DNA from: Bombus terrestris
Lineage: Eukaryota > Arthropoda > Insecta > Hymenoptera > Apidae
DNA: 64,000 nucleotides
Assembly: GCF_910591885.1 (NCBI RefSeq)
Contig: NW_025963549.1
Coordinates: 3,286,001 to 3,350,000, forward strand
Direction of reading: 5' to 3'
Numbering within the stretch: the stretch's first letter is position 1; every line of letters starts with the position of its first letter. This document shows positions 22,420 through 36,384 of the stretch, one piece after another. The translations under genes were made by a program, and so were the position numbers. Below the pieces are notes generated by a model. It worked only from the letters and a program-made list of their open reading frames with translations, searched no databases and was not told the origin of the DNA.

Positions 22420-25400
22420 TGGAAATTGTAATCGTAGATCGCTCGTTCCGCTCGCTCGTATAAATCTAGTCCAACCTCACAACCGATCCGACACAATAGC
22501 AAATTTGAAATAAGTCGCCTCCTTATCGAATAACGAACGCAAGAGGGCTTGGTTTTAGGTTAGACTATAGTTTTCGAGCGAGCGCAGCGAGCGAGGGACG
22601 CGTAAATGTGTGTCACAATCCAACAGTTTGGCACATAGGGACATTCAAATATTCGCACCAGCCCGAGGAGCCGGAAGACGTTATCGAATTGGGTACTGAC
22701 GAAAGTTTACAGTTTATCAATAGTTTTACATAAATAGTAATATTTCCACATAGTACAGTGCCACGTGTGGTCCGATATCGCTGACTAAATTAGGCAATAA
22801 CAGGAAATATATGCAAGGCTATATAAGGTATATGTATAGGGTGGAAATTGTAATCGTAGCTGGCTCGCTCCGCTCGCTCGTATAAATCTAGTCCAACCTC
22901 ACAACCGATCCGACACGTTAGCAAATTTGAAATAAGTCGCCTCCTTATCTAACAACGAACGCATGCGGGCTTGGTTTTAGGTTAGGCTATACTTTTCGAG
23001 CGAGCGCAGCGAGCGAGGGACGCTTAATTGTGTGTCACAAACCAACGGTTTGACACATAGGGACATTGAAATATTCGCACCAGCCCGAGGAACCGCAATT
23101 CTTTATCGAATTGCGTACTGACAAAAGTTTACAGTTTATCAATAGTTTTACATAAATAGTAAAATTTCCATATAGTACAGTGCAACGTGTTGTCCGAAAT
23201 CGCTGACAAAATTAGGCAATAACAGGAAATATATGCAAGGCAATATAAGGTATATGTATAGCGTGGAAATTGTAATCGTAGCTCGCTCGCTCCGCTTGCT
23301 CGTATAAATCTAGTCCAACCTCACAACCGATCCGACACGATAGCAAATTTGAAATAAGTCGCCTCCTTATCGAATAACGAACGCTAGAGGGCTTGGTTTT
23401 AGGTTAGGCTATAGTTTTCGAGCGAGCGCAGCGAGCGAGGGACGCGTAAAGGAGTGTCACAGACTAACGGCATGGCACATAGGGACATTGAAATATTCGC
23501 ACCAGCCCGAGGAACCGCAAGTCTTTATCGAATTGCGTACTGACAAAAGTTTACAGTTTATCAATAGTTTTACATAAATAGTAAAATTTCCATATAGTAC
23601 AGTGCAACGTGTTGTCCGAAATCGCTGACAAAATTAGGCAATAACAGGAAATATATGCAAGGCAATATAAGGTATATGTATAGCGTGGAAATTGTAATCG
23701 TAGCTCGTTCGCTCCGCTCGCTCGTATAAATCTAGTCCAACCTCACAACCGATCCGACACGTTAGCAAATTTGAAATAAGTCGCCTCCTTGTCGAATAAC
23801 GAACGCAAGAGGGATTGGTTTTAGGTTAGCCTATGGTGTTCGAGCAAGCGCAGCGAGCGAGGGACGCGTAATTGTGTGTCACAAACCAACGGTTTGGCAC
23901 ATAGGGACATTGAAATATTCGCACCAGCCCGAGGAGCCGGAAGTCTTTATCGAATTGGGTACTGACGAAAGTTTACAGTTTATCAATAGTTTTACATAAA
24001 TAGTAATATTTCCACATAGTACAGTGCAACGTGTGGTCCGATATCGCTGACTAAATTAGGCAATAACCGGAAATATATGCAAGGCAATATAAGGTATATG
24101 TATAGCGTGGAAATTGTAATCGTAGCTCGCTCGCTCCGCTCGCACGTATAAATCTAGTCCAACCTGACAACCGATCCGACACATTAGCAAATATGAAATA
24201 AGTCGCCTCCTTATCGAATAACGAACGCAAGCGGGCTTGATTTTAGGTTAGACTATAGTTTTCGAGCGAGCGCAGCGGGCGAGGGACGCGTAAAGGTGTG
24301 TCACAAACCAACGGCTTGGCAGATAGGGACATTGAAATATTCGCACCAGCCCGAGGAGCCGGAAGTCTTTATCGAATTGGGTACTGACGAAAGTTTACAG
24401 TTTATCAATAGTTTTACATAAATAGTAATATTTCCACATAGTACAGTGCCACGTGTGGTCCGATATCGCTGACTAAATTAGGCAATAACAGGAAATATAT
24501 GCAAGGCAATATAAGGTATATGTATAGCGTGGAAATTGTAATCGTAGCTCGCTCGCTCCGCTTGCTCGTATAAATCTAGTCCAACCTCACAACCGATCCG
24601 ACACGATAGCAAATTTGAAATAAGTCGCCTCCTTATCGAATAACGAACGCAAGAGGGCTTGGTTTTAGGTTAGGCTATAGTTTTCGAGCGAGCGCAGCGA
24701 GCGAGGGACGCGTAAAGGTGTGTCACAGACTAACGGCTTGGCACATAGGGACATTGAAATATTCGCACCAGCCCAAGGAACCGCAATTCTTTATCGAATT
24801 GCGTACTGACAAAAGTTTACAGTTTATCAATAGTTTTACATAGATAGTAAAATTTCCATATAGTACAGTGCAACGTGTTGTCCGAAATCGCTGTCAAAAT
24901 TAGGCAATAACAGGAAATATATGCAAGGCAATATAAGGTATATGTATAGCATGGAAATTGTAATCGTTGCTCGCTCGCTCCGCTTGCTCGTATAAATCTA
25001 GTCCAACCTGACAACCGATCCGACACGTTAGCAAATTTGAAATAAGTCGCCTCCTTATCTAACAACGAACGCATGCGGGCTTGGTTTTAGGTTAGGCTAT
25101 ACTTTTCGTGCGAGCGCAGCGAGCGAGGGACGCGTAAAGGTGTGTCACAAACCAACGGTTTGGCACATAGGGACATTGAAATATTCGCACCAGCCCGAGG
25201 AACCGCAAGTCTTTATCGAAATACGTACTGACAAAAGTTTACAGTTTATCAATAGTTTTACATAAATAGTAATATTTTCACACAGTACAGTACAATGTGT
25301 GGTCCGAAATCGCTGACAAAATTTGGCAATAACAGGAAATATATGCAAGGCAATATAAGGTATATGTATAGCATGGAAATTGTAATCGTTGCTCGCTCGC

Positions 25401-25795
25401 TCCGCTTGCTCGTATAAATCTAGTCCAACCTCACAACCGATCCGACACGTTAGCAAATTTGAAATAAGTCGCCTCCTTATCTAACAACGAACGCATGCGG
25501 GCTTGGTTTTATGTTAGGCTATACTTTTCGAGCGAGCGCAGCGAGCGAGGGTCGCGTAAATGTGTGTCACAATCCAACGGTTTGGCACATAGGGACATTC
25601 AAATATTCGCACCAGCCCGAGGAGCCGGAAGTCTTTATCGAATTGGGTACTGACGAAAGTTTACAGTTTATCAATAGTTTTACATAAATAGTAATATTTC
25701 CACATAGTACAGTGCCACGTGTGGTCCGATATCGCTGACTAAATTAGGCAATAACAGGAAATATATGCAAGGCAATATAAGGTATATGTATAGCG
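22420..25795 (+). repeat. 8-mer HOR, 3,376 bp, copy 1
   Basis: L1 monomers with starts 22716, 23138, 23560, 23982, 24404, 24826, 25248 and 25670, all 422 bp. They recur 3,376 bp later. Shared marks include GAAGACGTTATCG (before 22716), GGCTATATAAGG (22716), ACGCTTAATTGTG with GGTTTGACAC (end of the 22716 unit), GAACGCTAGAGGG with ACGGCATGGC (23138), CCTTGTCGAATAACG (23560) and CTCGCACGTATAAATC (23982). No gene. Confidence 0.9.
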
Positions 25796-28700
25796 TGGAA
25801 ATTGTAATCGTAGATCGCTCGTTCCGCTCGCTCGTATAAATCTAGTCCAACCTCACAACCGATCCGACACAATAGCAAATTTGAAATAAGTCGCCTCCTT
25901 ATCGAATAACGAACGCAAGAGGGCTTGGTTTTAGGTTAGACTATAGTTTTCGAGCGAGCGCAGCGAGCGAGGGACGCGTAAATGTGTGTCACAATCCAAC
26001 AGTTTGGCACATAGGGACATTCAAATATTCGCACCAGCCCGAGGAGCCGGAAGACGTTATCGAATTGGGTACTGACGAAAGTTTACAGTTTATCAATAGT
26101 TTTACATAAATAGTAATATTTCCACATAGTACAGTGCCACGTGTGGTCCGATATCGCTGACTAAATTAGGCAATAACAGGAAATATATGCAAGGCTATAT
26201 AAGGTATATGTATAGGGTGGAAATTGTAATCGTAGCTGGCTCGCTCCGCTCGCTCGTATAAATCTAGTCCAACCTCACAACCGATCCGACACGTTAGCAA
26301 ATTTGAAATAAGTCGCCTCCTTATCTAACAACGAACGCATGCGGGCTTGGTTTTAGGTTAGGCTATACTTTTCGAGCGAGCGCAGCGAGCGAGGGACGCT
26401 TAATTGTGTGTCACAAACCAACGGTTTGACACATAGGGACATTGAAATATTCGCACCAGCCCGAGGAACCGCAATTCTTTATCGAATTGCGTACTGACAA
26501 AAGTTTACAGTTTATCAATAGTTTTACATAAATAGTAAAATTTCCATATAGTACAGTGCAACGTGTTGTCCGAAATCGCTGACAAAATTAGGCAATAACA
26601 GGAAATATATGCAAGGCAATATAAGGTATATGTATAGCGTGGAAATTGTAATCGTAGCTCGCTCGCTCCGCTTGCTCGTATAAATCTAGTCCAACCTCAC
26701 AACCGATCCGACACGATAGCAAATTTGAAATAAGTCGCCTCCTTATCGAATAACGAACGCTAGAGGGCTTGGTTTTAGGTTAGGCTATAGTTTTCGAGCG
26801 AGCGCTGCGAGCGAGGGACGCGTAAAGGAGTGTCACGGACTAACGGCATGGCTCATGGGGACATTGAAATATTCGCACCAGCCCGAGGAACCGCAAGTCT
26901 TTATCGAATTGCGTACTGACAAAAGTTTACAGTTTATCAATAGTTTTACATAAATAGTAAAATTTCTATATAGTACAGTGCAACGTGTTGTCCGAAATCG
27001 CTGACAAAATTAGGCAATAACAGGAAATATATGCAAGGCAATATAAGGTATATGTATAGCGTGGAAATTGTAATCGTAGCTCGTTCGCTCCGCTCGCTCG
27101 TATAAATCTAGTCCAACCTCACAACCGATCCGACACGTTAGCAAATTTGAAATAAGTCGCCTCCTTGTCGAATAACGAACGCAAGAGGGATTGGTTTTAG
27201 GTTAGCCTATGGTGTTCGAGCAAGCGCAGCGAGCGAGGGACGCGTAATTGTGTGTCACAAACCAACGGTTTGGCACATAGGGACATTGAAATATTCGCAC
27301 CAGCCCGAGGAGCCGGAAGTCTTTATCGAATTGGGTACTGACGAAAGTTTACAGTTTATCAATAGTTTTACATAAATAGTAATATTTCCACATAGTACAG
27401 TGCAACGTGTGGTCCGATATCGCTGACTAAATTAGGCAATAACAGGAAATATATGCAAGGCAATATAAGGTATATGTATAGCGTGGAAATTGTAATCGTA
27501 GCTCGCTCGCTCCGCTCGCACGTATAAATCTAGTCCAACCTGACAACCGATCCGACACATTAGCAAATATGAAATAAGTCGCCTCCTTATCGAATAACGA
27601 ACGCAAGCGGGCTTGATTTTAGGTTAGACTATAGTTTTCGAGCGAGCGCAGCGGGCGAGGGACACGTAAAGGTGTGTCACAAACCAACGGCTTGGCAGAT
27701 AGGGACATTGAAATATTCGCACCAGCCCGAGGAGCCGGAAGTCTTTATCGAATTGGGTACTGACGAAAGTTTACAGTTTATCAATAGTTTTACATAAATA
27801 GTAATATTTCCACATAGTACAGTGCCACGTGTGGTCCGATATCGCTGACTAAATTAGGCAATAACAGGAAATATATGCAAGGCAATATAAGGTATATGTA
27901 TAGCGTGGAAATTGTAATCGTAGCTCGCTCGCTCCGCTTGCTCGTATAAATCTAGTCCAACCTCACAACCGATCCGACACGATAGCAAATTTGAAATAAG
28001 TCGCCTCCTTATCGAATAACGAACGCTAGAGGGCTTGGTTTTAGGTTAGGCTATAGTTTTCGAGCGAGCGCAGCGAGCGAGGGACGCGTAAAGGAGTGTC
28101 ACAGACTAACGGCATGGCACATAGGGACATTGAAATATTCGCACCAGCCCAAGGAACCGCAATTCTTTATCGAATTGCGTACTGACAAAAGTTTACAGTT
28201 TATCAATAGTTTTACATAAATAGTAAAATTTCCATATAGTACAGTGCAACGTGTTGTCCGAAATCGCTGTCAAAATTAGGCAATAACAGGAAATATATGC
28301 AAGGCAATATAAGGTATATGTATAGCATGGAAATTGTAATCGTTGCTCGCTCGCTCCGCTTGCTCGTATAAATCTAGTCCAACCTGACAACCGATCCGAC
28401 ACGTTAGCAAATTTGAAATAAGTCGCCTCCTTATCTAACAACGAACGCATGCGGGCTTGGTTTTAGGTTAGGCTATACTTTTCGAGCGAGCGCAGCGAGC
28501 GAGGGACGCGTAAAGGTGTGTCACAAACCAACGGTTTGGCACATAGGGACATTGAAATATTCGCACCAGCCCGAGGAACCGCAAGTCTTTATCGAATTAC
28601 GTACTGACAAAAGTTTACAGTTTATCAATAGTTTTACATAAATAGTAATATTTTCACACAGTACAGTACAATGTGTGGTCCGAAATCGCTGACAAAATTT

Positions 28701-29171
28701 GGCAATAACAGGAAATATATGCAAGGCAATATAAGGTATATGTATAGCATGGAAATTGTAATCGTTGCTCGCTCGCTCCGCTTGCTCGTATAAATCTTGT
28801 CCAACCTCACAACCGATCCGACACGTTAGCAAATTTGAAATAAGTCGCCTCCTTATCTAACAACGAACGCATGCGGGCTTGGTTTTAGGTTAGGCTATAC
28901 TTTTCGAGCGAGCGCAGCGAGCGAGGGTCGCGTAAATGTGTGTCACAATCCAACGGTTTGGCACATAGGGACATTCAAATATTCGCACCAGCCCGAGGAG
29001 CCGGAAGTCTTTATCGAATTGGGTACTGACGAAAGTTTACAGTTTATCAATAGTTTTACATAAATAGTAATATTTCCACATAGTACAGTGCCACGTGTGG
29101 TCCGATATCGCTGACTAAATTAGGCAATAACAGGAAATATATACAAGGCAATATAAGGTATATGTATAGCG
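25796..29171 (+). repeat. 8-mer HOR, 3,376 bp, copy 2
   Basis: Starts 26092, 26514, 26936, 27358, 27780, 28202, 28624 and 29046, each 3,376 bp after copy 1. Differences are few: CTGCGAGCGAGG, GTCACGGACTAACG and GGCTCATGGGG in the unit at 26514. The unit at 27780 carries the GAACGCTAGAGGG and ACGGCATGG marks that copy 1 has only at its second position, which suggests gene-conversion-like exchange between positions. No gene. Confidence 0.88.
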
Positions 29172-31320
29172 TGGAAATTGTAATCGGAGATCGCTCGTTC
29201 CGCTCGCTCGTATAAATCTAGTCCAACCTCACAACCGATCCGACACAATAGCAAATTTGAAATAAGTCGCCTCCTTATCGAATAACGAACGCAAGAGGGC
29301 TTGGTTTTAGGTTAGACTATAGTTTTCGAGCGAGCGCAGCGAGCGAGGGACGCGTAAATGTGTGTCACAATCCAACAGTTTGGCACATAGGGACATTCAA
29401 ATATTCGCACCAGCCCGAGGAGCCGGAAGTCTTTATCGAATTGGGTACTGACGAAAGTTTACAGTTTATCAATAGTTTTACATAAATAGTAATATTTCCA
29501 CATAGTACAGTGCCACGTGTGGTCCGATATCGCTGACTAAATTAGGCAATAACAGGAAATATATGCAAGGCTATATAAGGTATATGTATAGGGTGGAAAT
29601 TGTAATCGTAGCTGGCTCGCTCCGCTCGCTCGTATAAATCTAGTCCAACCTCACAACCGATCCGACACGTTAGCAAATTTGAAATAAGTCGCCTCATTAT
29701 CGAATTACGAACGCAAGAGGGCTTGGTTTTAGGTTAGACTATTGTTTTCGAGCGAGCGCAGCGAGCGAGGGTCGCGTAAATGTGTGTCACAATCCAACGG
29801 TTTGGCACATAGGGACATTCAAATATTCGCACCAGCCCGAGGAGCCGGAAGTCTTTATCGAATTGGGTACTGACGAAAGTTTACAGTTTATCAATAGTTT
29901 TACATAAATAGTAATGTTTCCACATAGTACAGTGCCACGTGTGGTCCGATATCGCTGACTAAATTAGGCAATAACAGGAAATATATGCAAGGCAATATAA
30001 GGTATATGTATAGCGTGGAAATTATAATCGTAGCTCGCTCGCTCCGCTTGCGCGTATAAATCTAGTCCAACCTCACAACCGATCCGACACGTTAGCAAAT
30101 TTGAAATAAGTCGCCTCCATATCGAATAACGAACGCAAGAGGGCTTGGTTTTAGGTTAGGCTATAGTTTTCGAGCGAGCGCAGCGAGCGAGGGACGCGTA
30201 AAGGTGTGTCACAGACTAACGGCTTGGCACATAGGGACATTGAAATATTCGCACCAGCCCAAGGAACCGCAATTCTTTATCGAATTGCGTACTGACAAAA
30301 GTTTACAGTTTATCAATAGTTTTACATAGATAGTAAAATTTCCATATAGTACAGTGCAACGTGTTGTCCGAAATCGCTGTCAAAATTAGGCAATAACAGG
30401 AAATATATGCAAGGCAATATAAGGTATATGTATAGCATGGAAATTGTAATCGTTGCTCGCTCGCTCCGCTTGCTCGTATAAATCTAGTCCAACCTCACAA
30501 CCGATCCGACACGTTAGCAAATTTGAAATAAGTCGCCTCCTTATCTAACAACGAACGCATGCGGGCTTGGTTTTAGGTTAGGCTATACTTTTCGAGCGAG
30601 CGCAGCGAGCGAGGGTCGCGTATATGTGTGTCACAATCCAACGGTTTGGCACATAGGGACATTCAAATATTCGCACCAGCCCGAGGAGCCGGAAGTCTTT
30701 ATCGAATTGGGTACTAACGAAAGTTTACAGTTTATCAATAGTTTTACATAAATAGTAATATTTCCACATAGTACAGTGCCACGTGTGGTCCGATATCGCT
30801 GACTAAATTAGGCAATAACAGGAAATATATACAAGGCAATATAAGGTATATGTATAGCGTGGAAATTGTAATCGGAGATCGCTCGTTCCGCTCGCTCGTA
30901 TAAATCTAGTCCAACCTCACAACCGATCCGACACAATAGCAAATTTGAAATAAGTCGCCTCCTTATCGAATAACGAACGCAAGAGGGCTTGGTTTTAGGT
31001 TAGACTATAGTTTTCGAGCGAGCGCAGCGGGCGAGGGACGCGTAAATGTGTGTCACAATCCAACGGTTTGGCACATAGGGACATTCAAATATTCGCACCA
31101 GCCCGAGGAGCCGGAAGTCTTTATCGAATTGGGTACTGACGAAAGTTTACAGTTTATCAATAGTTTTACATAAATGGTAATATTTCCACATAGTACAGTG
31201 CCACGTGTGGTCCGATATCGCTGACTAAATTAGGCAATAACAGGAAATATATGCAAGGCTATATAAGGTATATGTATAGGGTGGAAATTGTAATCCTTGC
31301 TCGCTCGCTTCGCTTGCCCG
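29172..31320 (+). repeat. Remains of the 2,110-bp 5-mer HOR
   Basis: Unit starts are 29468, 29890, 30312, 30734 and 31156. The units from 28,202 to 30,312 follow the order of those at 1269-3379 (offset 26,933 bp), including GGCTATATAAGG, CATTATCGAATTACG with ACTATTGTTTTCG, and GTAATGTTTCC with CTTGCGCG. At 30312 the unit is a fusion: its first part is like the unit at 3379 (CATAGATAG, CTGTCAAAATTAGG) and its second like 3801 (CCTCACAACC, GAGGGTCGCG), so one monomer was lost. No gene. Confidence 0.85.
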
Positions 31321-33852
31321 TATAAATCTAGTCCAACCTCACAACCGATCCGACACGTTAGCAAATTTGAAATAAGTCGCCTCCTTATCTAACAACGAAC
31401 GCAAGCGGGCTTGGTTTTAGGTTAGGCTATACTTTTCGAGCGAGCGCAGCGAGCGAGGGACGCGTAAAGGTGTGTCACAAACCAACGGTTTGGCACATAG
31501 GGACATTGAAATATTCGCACCAGCCCGAGGAACCGCAAGTCGTTATCGAATTACGTACTGACAAAAGTTTACAGTTTATCAATAGTTTTACATAAATAGT
31601 AATATTTTCACACAGTACAGTACAATGTGTGGTCCGAAATCGCTGACTAAATTAGGCAATAACAGTAAATATATGCAAGGCAATATAAGGTATATGTATA
31701 GCGTGGAAATTGTAATCGATGCTCGCTCGCTCCGCTCGCTCGTAAAAATCTAGTCCAACATCACAACCGTTCCGACACGTTAGCAAATTTGAAATAAGTC
31801 GCCTCCTTATCGAATAGCGAACGCAAGAGGGATTGGTTTTAGGTTAGCCTATGGTGTTCGAGCAAGCGCAGCGAGCGAGGGACGCGTAATTGTGTGTCAC
31901 AGACTAACGGCTTGGCACATTGGGACATTGAAATATTCGCAGCAGCCCGAGGAACCGCAAGTCATTATCGAATTGCATACTGACAAAAGTTTACATTTCA
32001 TCAATAGTTTTACATAAACAGTAATATTTCCACATAGTACAGTGCAACGTGTTGTCCGATATCGCTGACTAAATTAGGCAATAACAGGAAATATATGCAA
32101 GGCAATATAAGGTATATGTATAGCGTGGAAATTGTAATCGTAGCTCGCTCGCTCCGCTTGCTCGTATAAATCTAGTCCAACCTCACAACCGATCCGACAC
32201 GTTAGCAAATATGAAATAAGTCGCCTCCTTATCGAATAACGAACGCAAGCGGGCTTGGTTTTAGGTTAGACTATATTTTTCGAGCGAGCGCAGCGGGCGA
32301 GGGACGCGTAAAGGTGTGTCACAAACCAACGGCTTGGCACATAGGGACATTGAAATATTCGCACCAGCCCGAGGAGCCGGAAGCCTTTATCGAATTGCGT
32401 ACTGACGAAAGTTTACAGTTTACCAATAGTTTTACATAAATAGTAATATTTCCACATAGTACAGTGCAACGTGTTGTCCGATATCGCTGACTAAATTAGG
32501 CAATAACAGGAAATATATGCAAGGCAATATAAGGTATATGTATAGCGTGGAAATTGTAATCGTAGCTCGTTCGCTCCTCTCGCTCGTATAAATCTAGTCC
32601 AACCTCACAACCGATCCGACACGTTAGCAAATATGAAATAAGTCGCCTCATTATCGAATAACGAACGCAAGAGGGCTTGGTTTTAGGTTAGACTATAGTT
32701 TTCGAGCGAGCGCAGCGAGCGAGGGACACGTAAAGGTGTGTCACAGACTATCGGCTTGGCACATAGGGACATTGAAATATTCGCACCAGCCCGAGGAGCC
32801 GGAAGTCTTTATCGAATTGGGTACTGACGAAAGTTTACAGTTTATCAATAGTTTTACATAAATAGTAATATTTCCACATAGTACAGTGCAACGTGTGGTC
32901 CGAAATCGCTGACAAAATTAGGCAATAAAAAGAAATATATGCAAGGCAATATAAGGTAAATGTATAGCGTGGAAATTGTAATCGATGCTCGCTCGCTCCG
33001 CTCGCTCGTGAAAATCTAGTCCAACATCACAACCGTTCCGACACGTTAGCAAATTTGAAATAAGTCGCCTCCTTTTCGAATAGCGAACGCAAGAGGGATT
33101 GGTTTTAGGGTAGCCTATGGTGTTCGAGCAAGCGCAGCGAGCGAGGGACGCGTAATTGTGTGTCACAAACCAACGGTTTGGCACAGTGGGACATTGAAAT
33201 ATTCGCACCAGCCCGAGGAGCCGGAAGCCTTTATCGAATTGCGTACTGACGAAAGTTTACAGTTTACCAATAGTTTTACATAAATAGTAATATTTCCACA
33301 TAGTACAGTGCAACGTGTGGTCCGAAATCGCTGACAAAATTAGGCAATAACAAGAAATATATGCAAGGCAATATAAGGTATATGTATAGCGTGGAAATTG
33401 TAATCGATGCTCGCTCGCTCCGCTCGCTCGTAAAAATCTAGTCCATTCTCACAACCGATCCGACACGTTAGCAAATTTGAAATAAGTCGCCTCCATATCG
33501 AATAACGAACGCAAGAGGGCTTGGTTTTAGGTTAGGCTATAGTTTTCGAGCGAGCACAGCGAGCGAGGGACGCGTAAAGGTGTGTCACAGACTAACGGCT
33601 TGGCACATAGGGACATTGAAATATTAGCACCAGCCCAAGGAACCGCAATTCTTTATCGAATTGCGTACTGACAAAAGTTTACAGTTTATCAATAGTTTTA
33701 CATAGATAGTAATGTTTCCACATAGTACAGTGCCACGTGTGGTCCGATATCGCTGACTAAATTAGGCAATAACAGGAAATATATGCAAGGCAATATAAGG
33801 TATATGTATAGCGTGGAAATTATAATCGTAGCTCGCTCGCTCCGCTTGCGCG
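31321..33852 (+). repeat. 6-mer HOR, 2,532 bp, copy 1
   Basis: Unit starts 31578, 32000, 32422, 32844, 33266 and 33688, all 422 bp. Shared marks with the next copy: TTTTCACACAG with AACAGTAAATATATG (31578), CATTTCATCAATAG with CATAAACAG (32000), CAATAAAAAGAAATATATGC (32844), CATAGATAGTAATGTTTCC (33688). Homology begins just after the left arm of the unit at 31156. No gene. Confidence 0.87.
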
Positions 33853-36384
33853 TATAAATCTAGTCCAACCTCACAACCGATCCGACACGTTAGCAAATTT
33901 GAAATAAGTCGCCTCCTTATCTAACAACGAACGCAAGCGGGCTTGGTTTTAGGTTAGGCTATACTTTTCGAGCGAGCGCAGCGAGCGAGGGACGCGTAAA
34001 GGTGTGTCACAAACCAACGGTTTGGCACATAGGGACATTGAAATATTCGCACCAGCCCGAGGAACCGCAAGTCTTTATCGAATTACGTACTGACAAAAGT
34101 TTACAGTTTATCAATAGTTTTACATAAATAGTAATATTTTCACACAGTACAGTACAATGTGTGGTCCGAAATCGCTGACTAAATTAGGCAATAACAGTAA
34201 ATATATGCAAGGCAATATAAGGTATATGTATAGCGTGGAAATTGTAATCGATGCTCGCTCGCTCCGCTCGCTCGTAAAAATCTAGTCCAACATCACAACC
34301 GTTCCGACACGTTAGCAAATTTGAAATAAGTCGCCTCCTTATCGAATAGCGAACGCAAGAGGGATTGGTTTTAGGTTAGCCTATGGTGTTCGAGCAAGCG
34401 CAGCGAGCGAGGGACGCGTAATTGTGTGTCACAGACTAACGGCTTGGCACATTGGGACATTGAAATATTCGCAGCAGCCCGAGGAACCGCAAGTCATTAT
34501 CGAATTGCATACAGACAAAAGTTTACATTTCATCAATAGTTTTACATAAACAGTAATATTTCCACATAGTACAGTGCAACGTGTTGTCCGATATCGCTGA
34601 CTAAATTAGGCAATAACAGGAAATATATGCAAGGCAATATAAGGTATATGTATAGCGTGGAAATTGTAATCGTAGCTCGCTCGCTCCGCTTGCTCGTATA
34701 AATCTAGTCCATCCTCACAACCGATCCGACACGTTAGCAAATATGAAATAAGTCGCCTCCTTATCGAATAACGAACGCAAGCGGGCATGGTTTTAGGTTA
34801 GACAATAGTTTTCGAGCGAGCGCAGCGGGCGAGGGACGCGTAAAGGTGTGTCACAAACCAACGGCTTGGCACATAGGGACATTGAAATATTCGCACCAGC
34901 CCGAGGAGCCGGAAGCCTTTATCGAATTGCCTACTGACGAAAGTTTACAGTTTACCAATAGTTTTACATAAATAGTAATATTTCCACATAGTACAGTGCA
35001 ACGTGTTGTCCGAAATCGCTGACAAAATTAGGCAATAACAGGAAATATATGCAAGGCAATATAAGGTATATGTATAGCGTGGAAATTGTAATCGTAGCTC
35101 GTTCGCTCCTCTCGCTCGTATAAATCTAGTCCAACCTCACAACCGATCCGACACGTTAGCAAATATGAAATAAGTCGCCTCATTATCGAATAACGAACGC
35201 AAGAGGGCTTGGTTTTAGGTTAGACTATAGTTTTCGAACGAGCGCAGCGAGCGAGGGACACGTAAAGGTGTGTCACAGACTATCGGCTTGGCACATAGGG
35301 ACATTGAAATATTCGCACCAGCCCGAGGAGCCGGAAGTCTTTATCGAATTGGGTACTGACGAAAGTTTACAGTTTATCAATAGTTTTACATAAATAGTAA
35401 TATTTCCACATAGTACAGTGCAACGTGTGGTCCGAAATCGCTGACAAAATTAGGCAATAAAAAGAAATATATGCAAGGCAATATAAGGTAAATGTATAGC
35501 GTGGAAATTGTAATCGATGCTCGCTCGCTCCGCTCGCTCGTGAAAATCTAGTCCAACATCACAACCGTTCCGACACGTTAGCAAATTTGAAATAAGTCGC
35601 CTCCTTATCGAATAGCGAACGCAAGAGGGATTGGTTTTAGGGTAGCCTATGGTGTTCGAGCAAGCGCAGCGAGCGAGGGACGCGTAATTGTGTGTCACAA
35701 ACCAACGGTTTGGCACAGTGGGACATTGAAATATTCGCACCAGCCCGAGGAGCCGGAAGCCTTTATCGAATTGCGTACTGACGAAAGTTTACAGTTTATC
35801 AATAGTTTTACATAAATAGTAATATTTCCACATAGTACAGTGCAACGTGTGGTCCGATATCGCTGACTAAATTAGGCAATAACAAGAAATATATGCAAGG
35901 CAATATAAGGTATATGTATAGCGTGGAAATTGTAATCGATGCTCGCTCGCTCCGCTCGCTCGTAAAAATCTAGTCCATTCTCACAACCGATCCGACACGT
36001 TAGCAAATTTGAAATAAGTCGCCTCCATATCGAATAACGAACGCAAGAGGGCTTGGTTTTAGGTTAGGCTATAGTTTTCGAGCGAGCGCAGCGAGCGAGG
36101 GACGCGTAAAGGTGTGTCACAGACTAACGGCTTGGCACATAGGGACATTGAAATATTAGCACCAGCCCAAGGAACCGCAATTCTTTATCGAATTGCGTAC
36201 TGACAAAAGTTTACAGTTTATCAATAGTTTTACATAGATAGTAATGTTTCCACATAGTACAGTGCCACGTGTGGTCCGATATCGCTGACTAAATTAGGCA
36301 ATAACAGGAAATATATGCAAGGCAATATAAGGTATATGTATAGCGTGGAAATTATAATCGTAGCTCGCTCGCTCCGCTTGCGCG
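33853..36384 (+). repeat. 6-mer HOR, 2,532 bp, copy 2
   Basis: Unit starts 34110, 34532, 34954, 35376, 35798 and 36220, exactly 2,532 bp after copy 1. Identity ends in the unit at 36220, where CTCCATATCG replaces CTCCTTATCTAAC. From 35,376 it also forms the beginning of the 3,798-bp HOR described separately, so the two annotations overlap. No gene. Confidence 0.86.
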
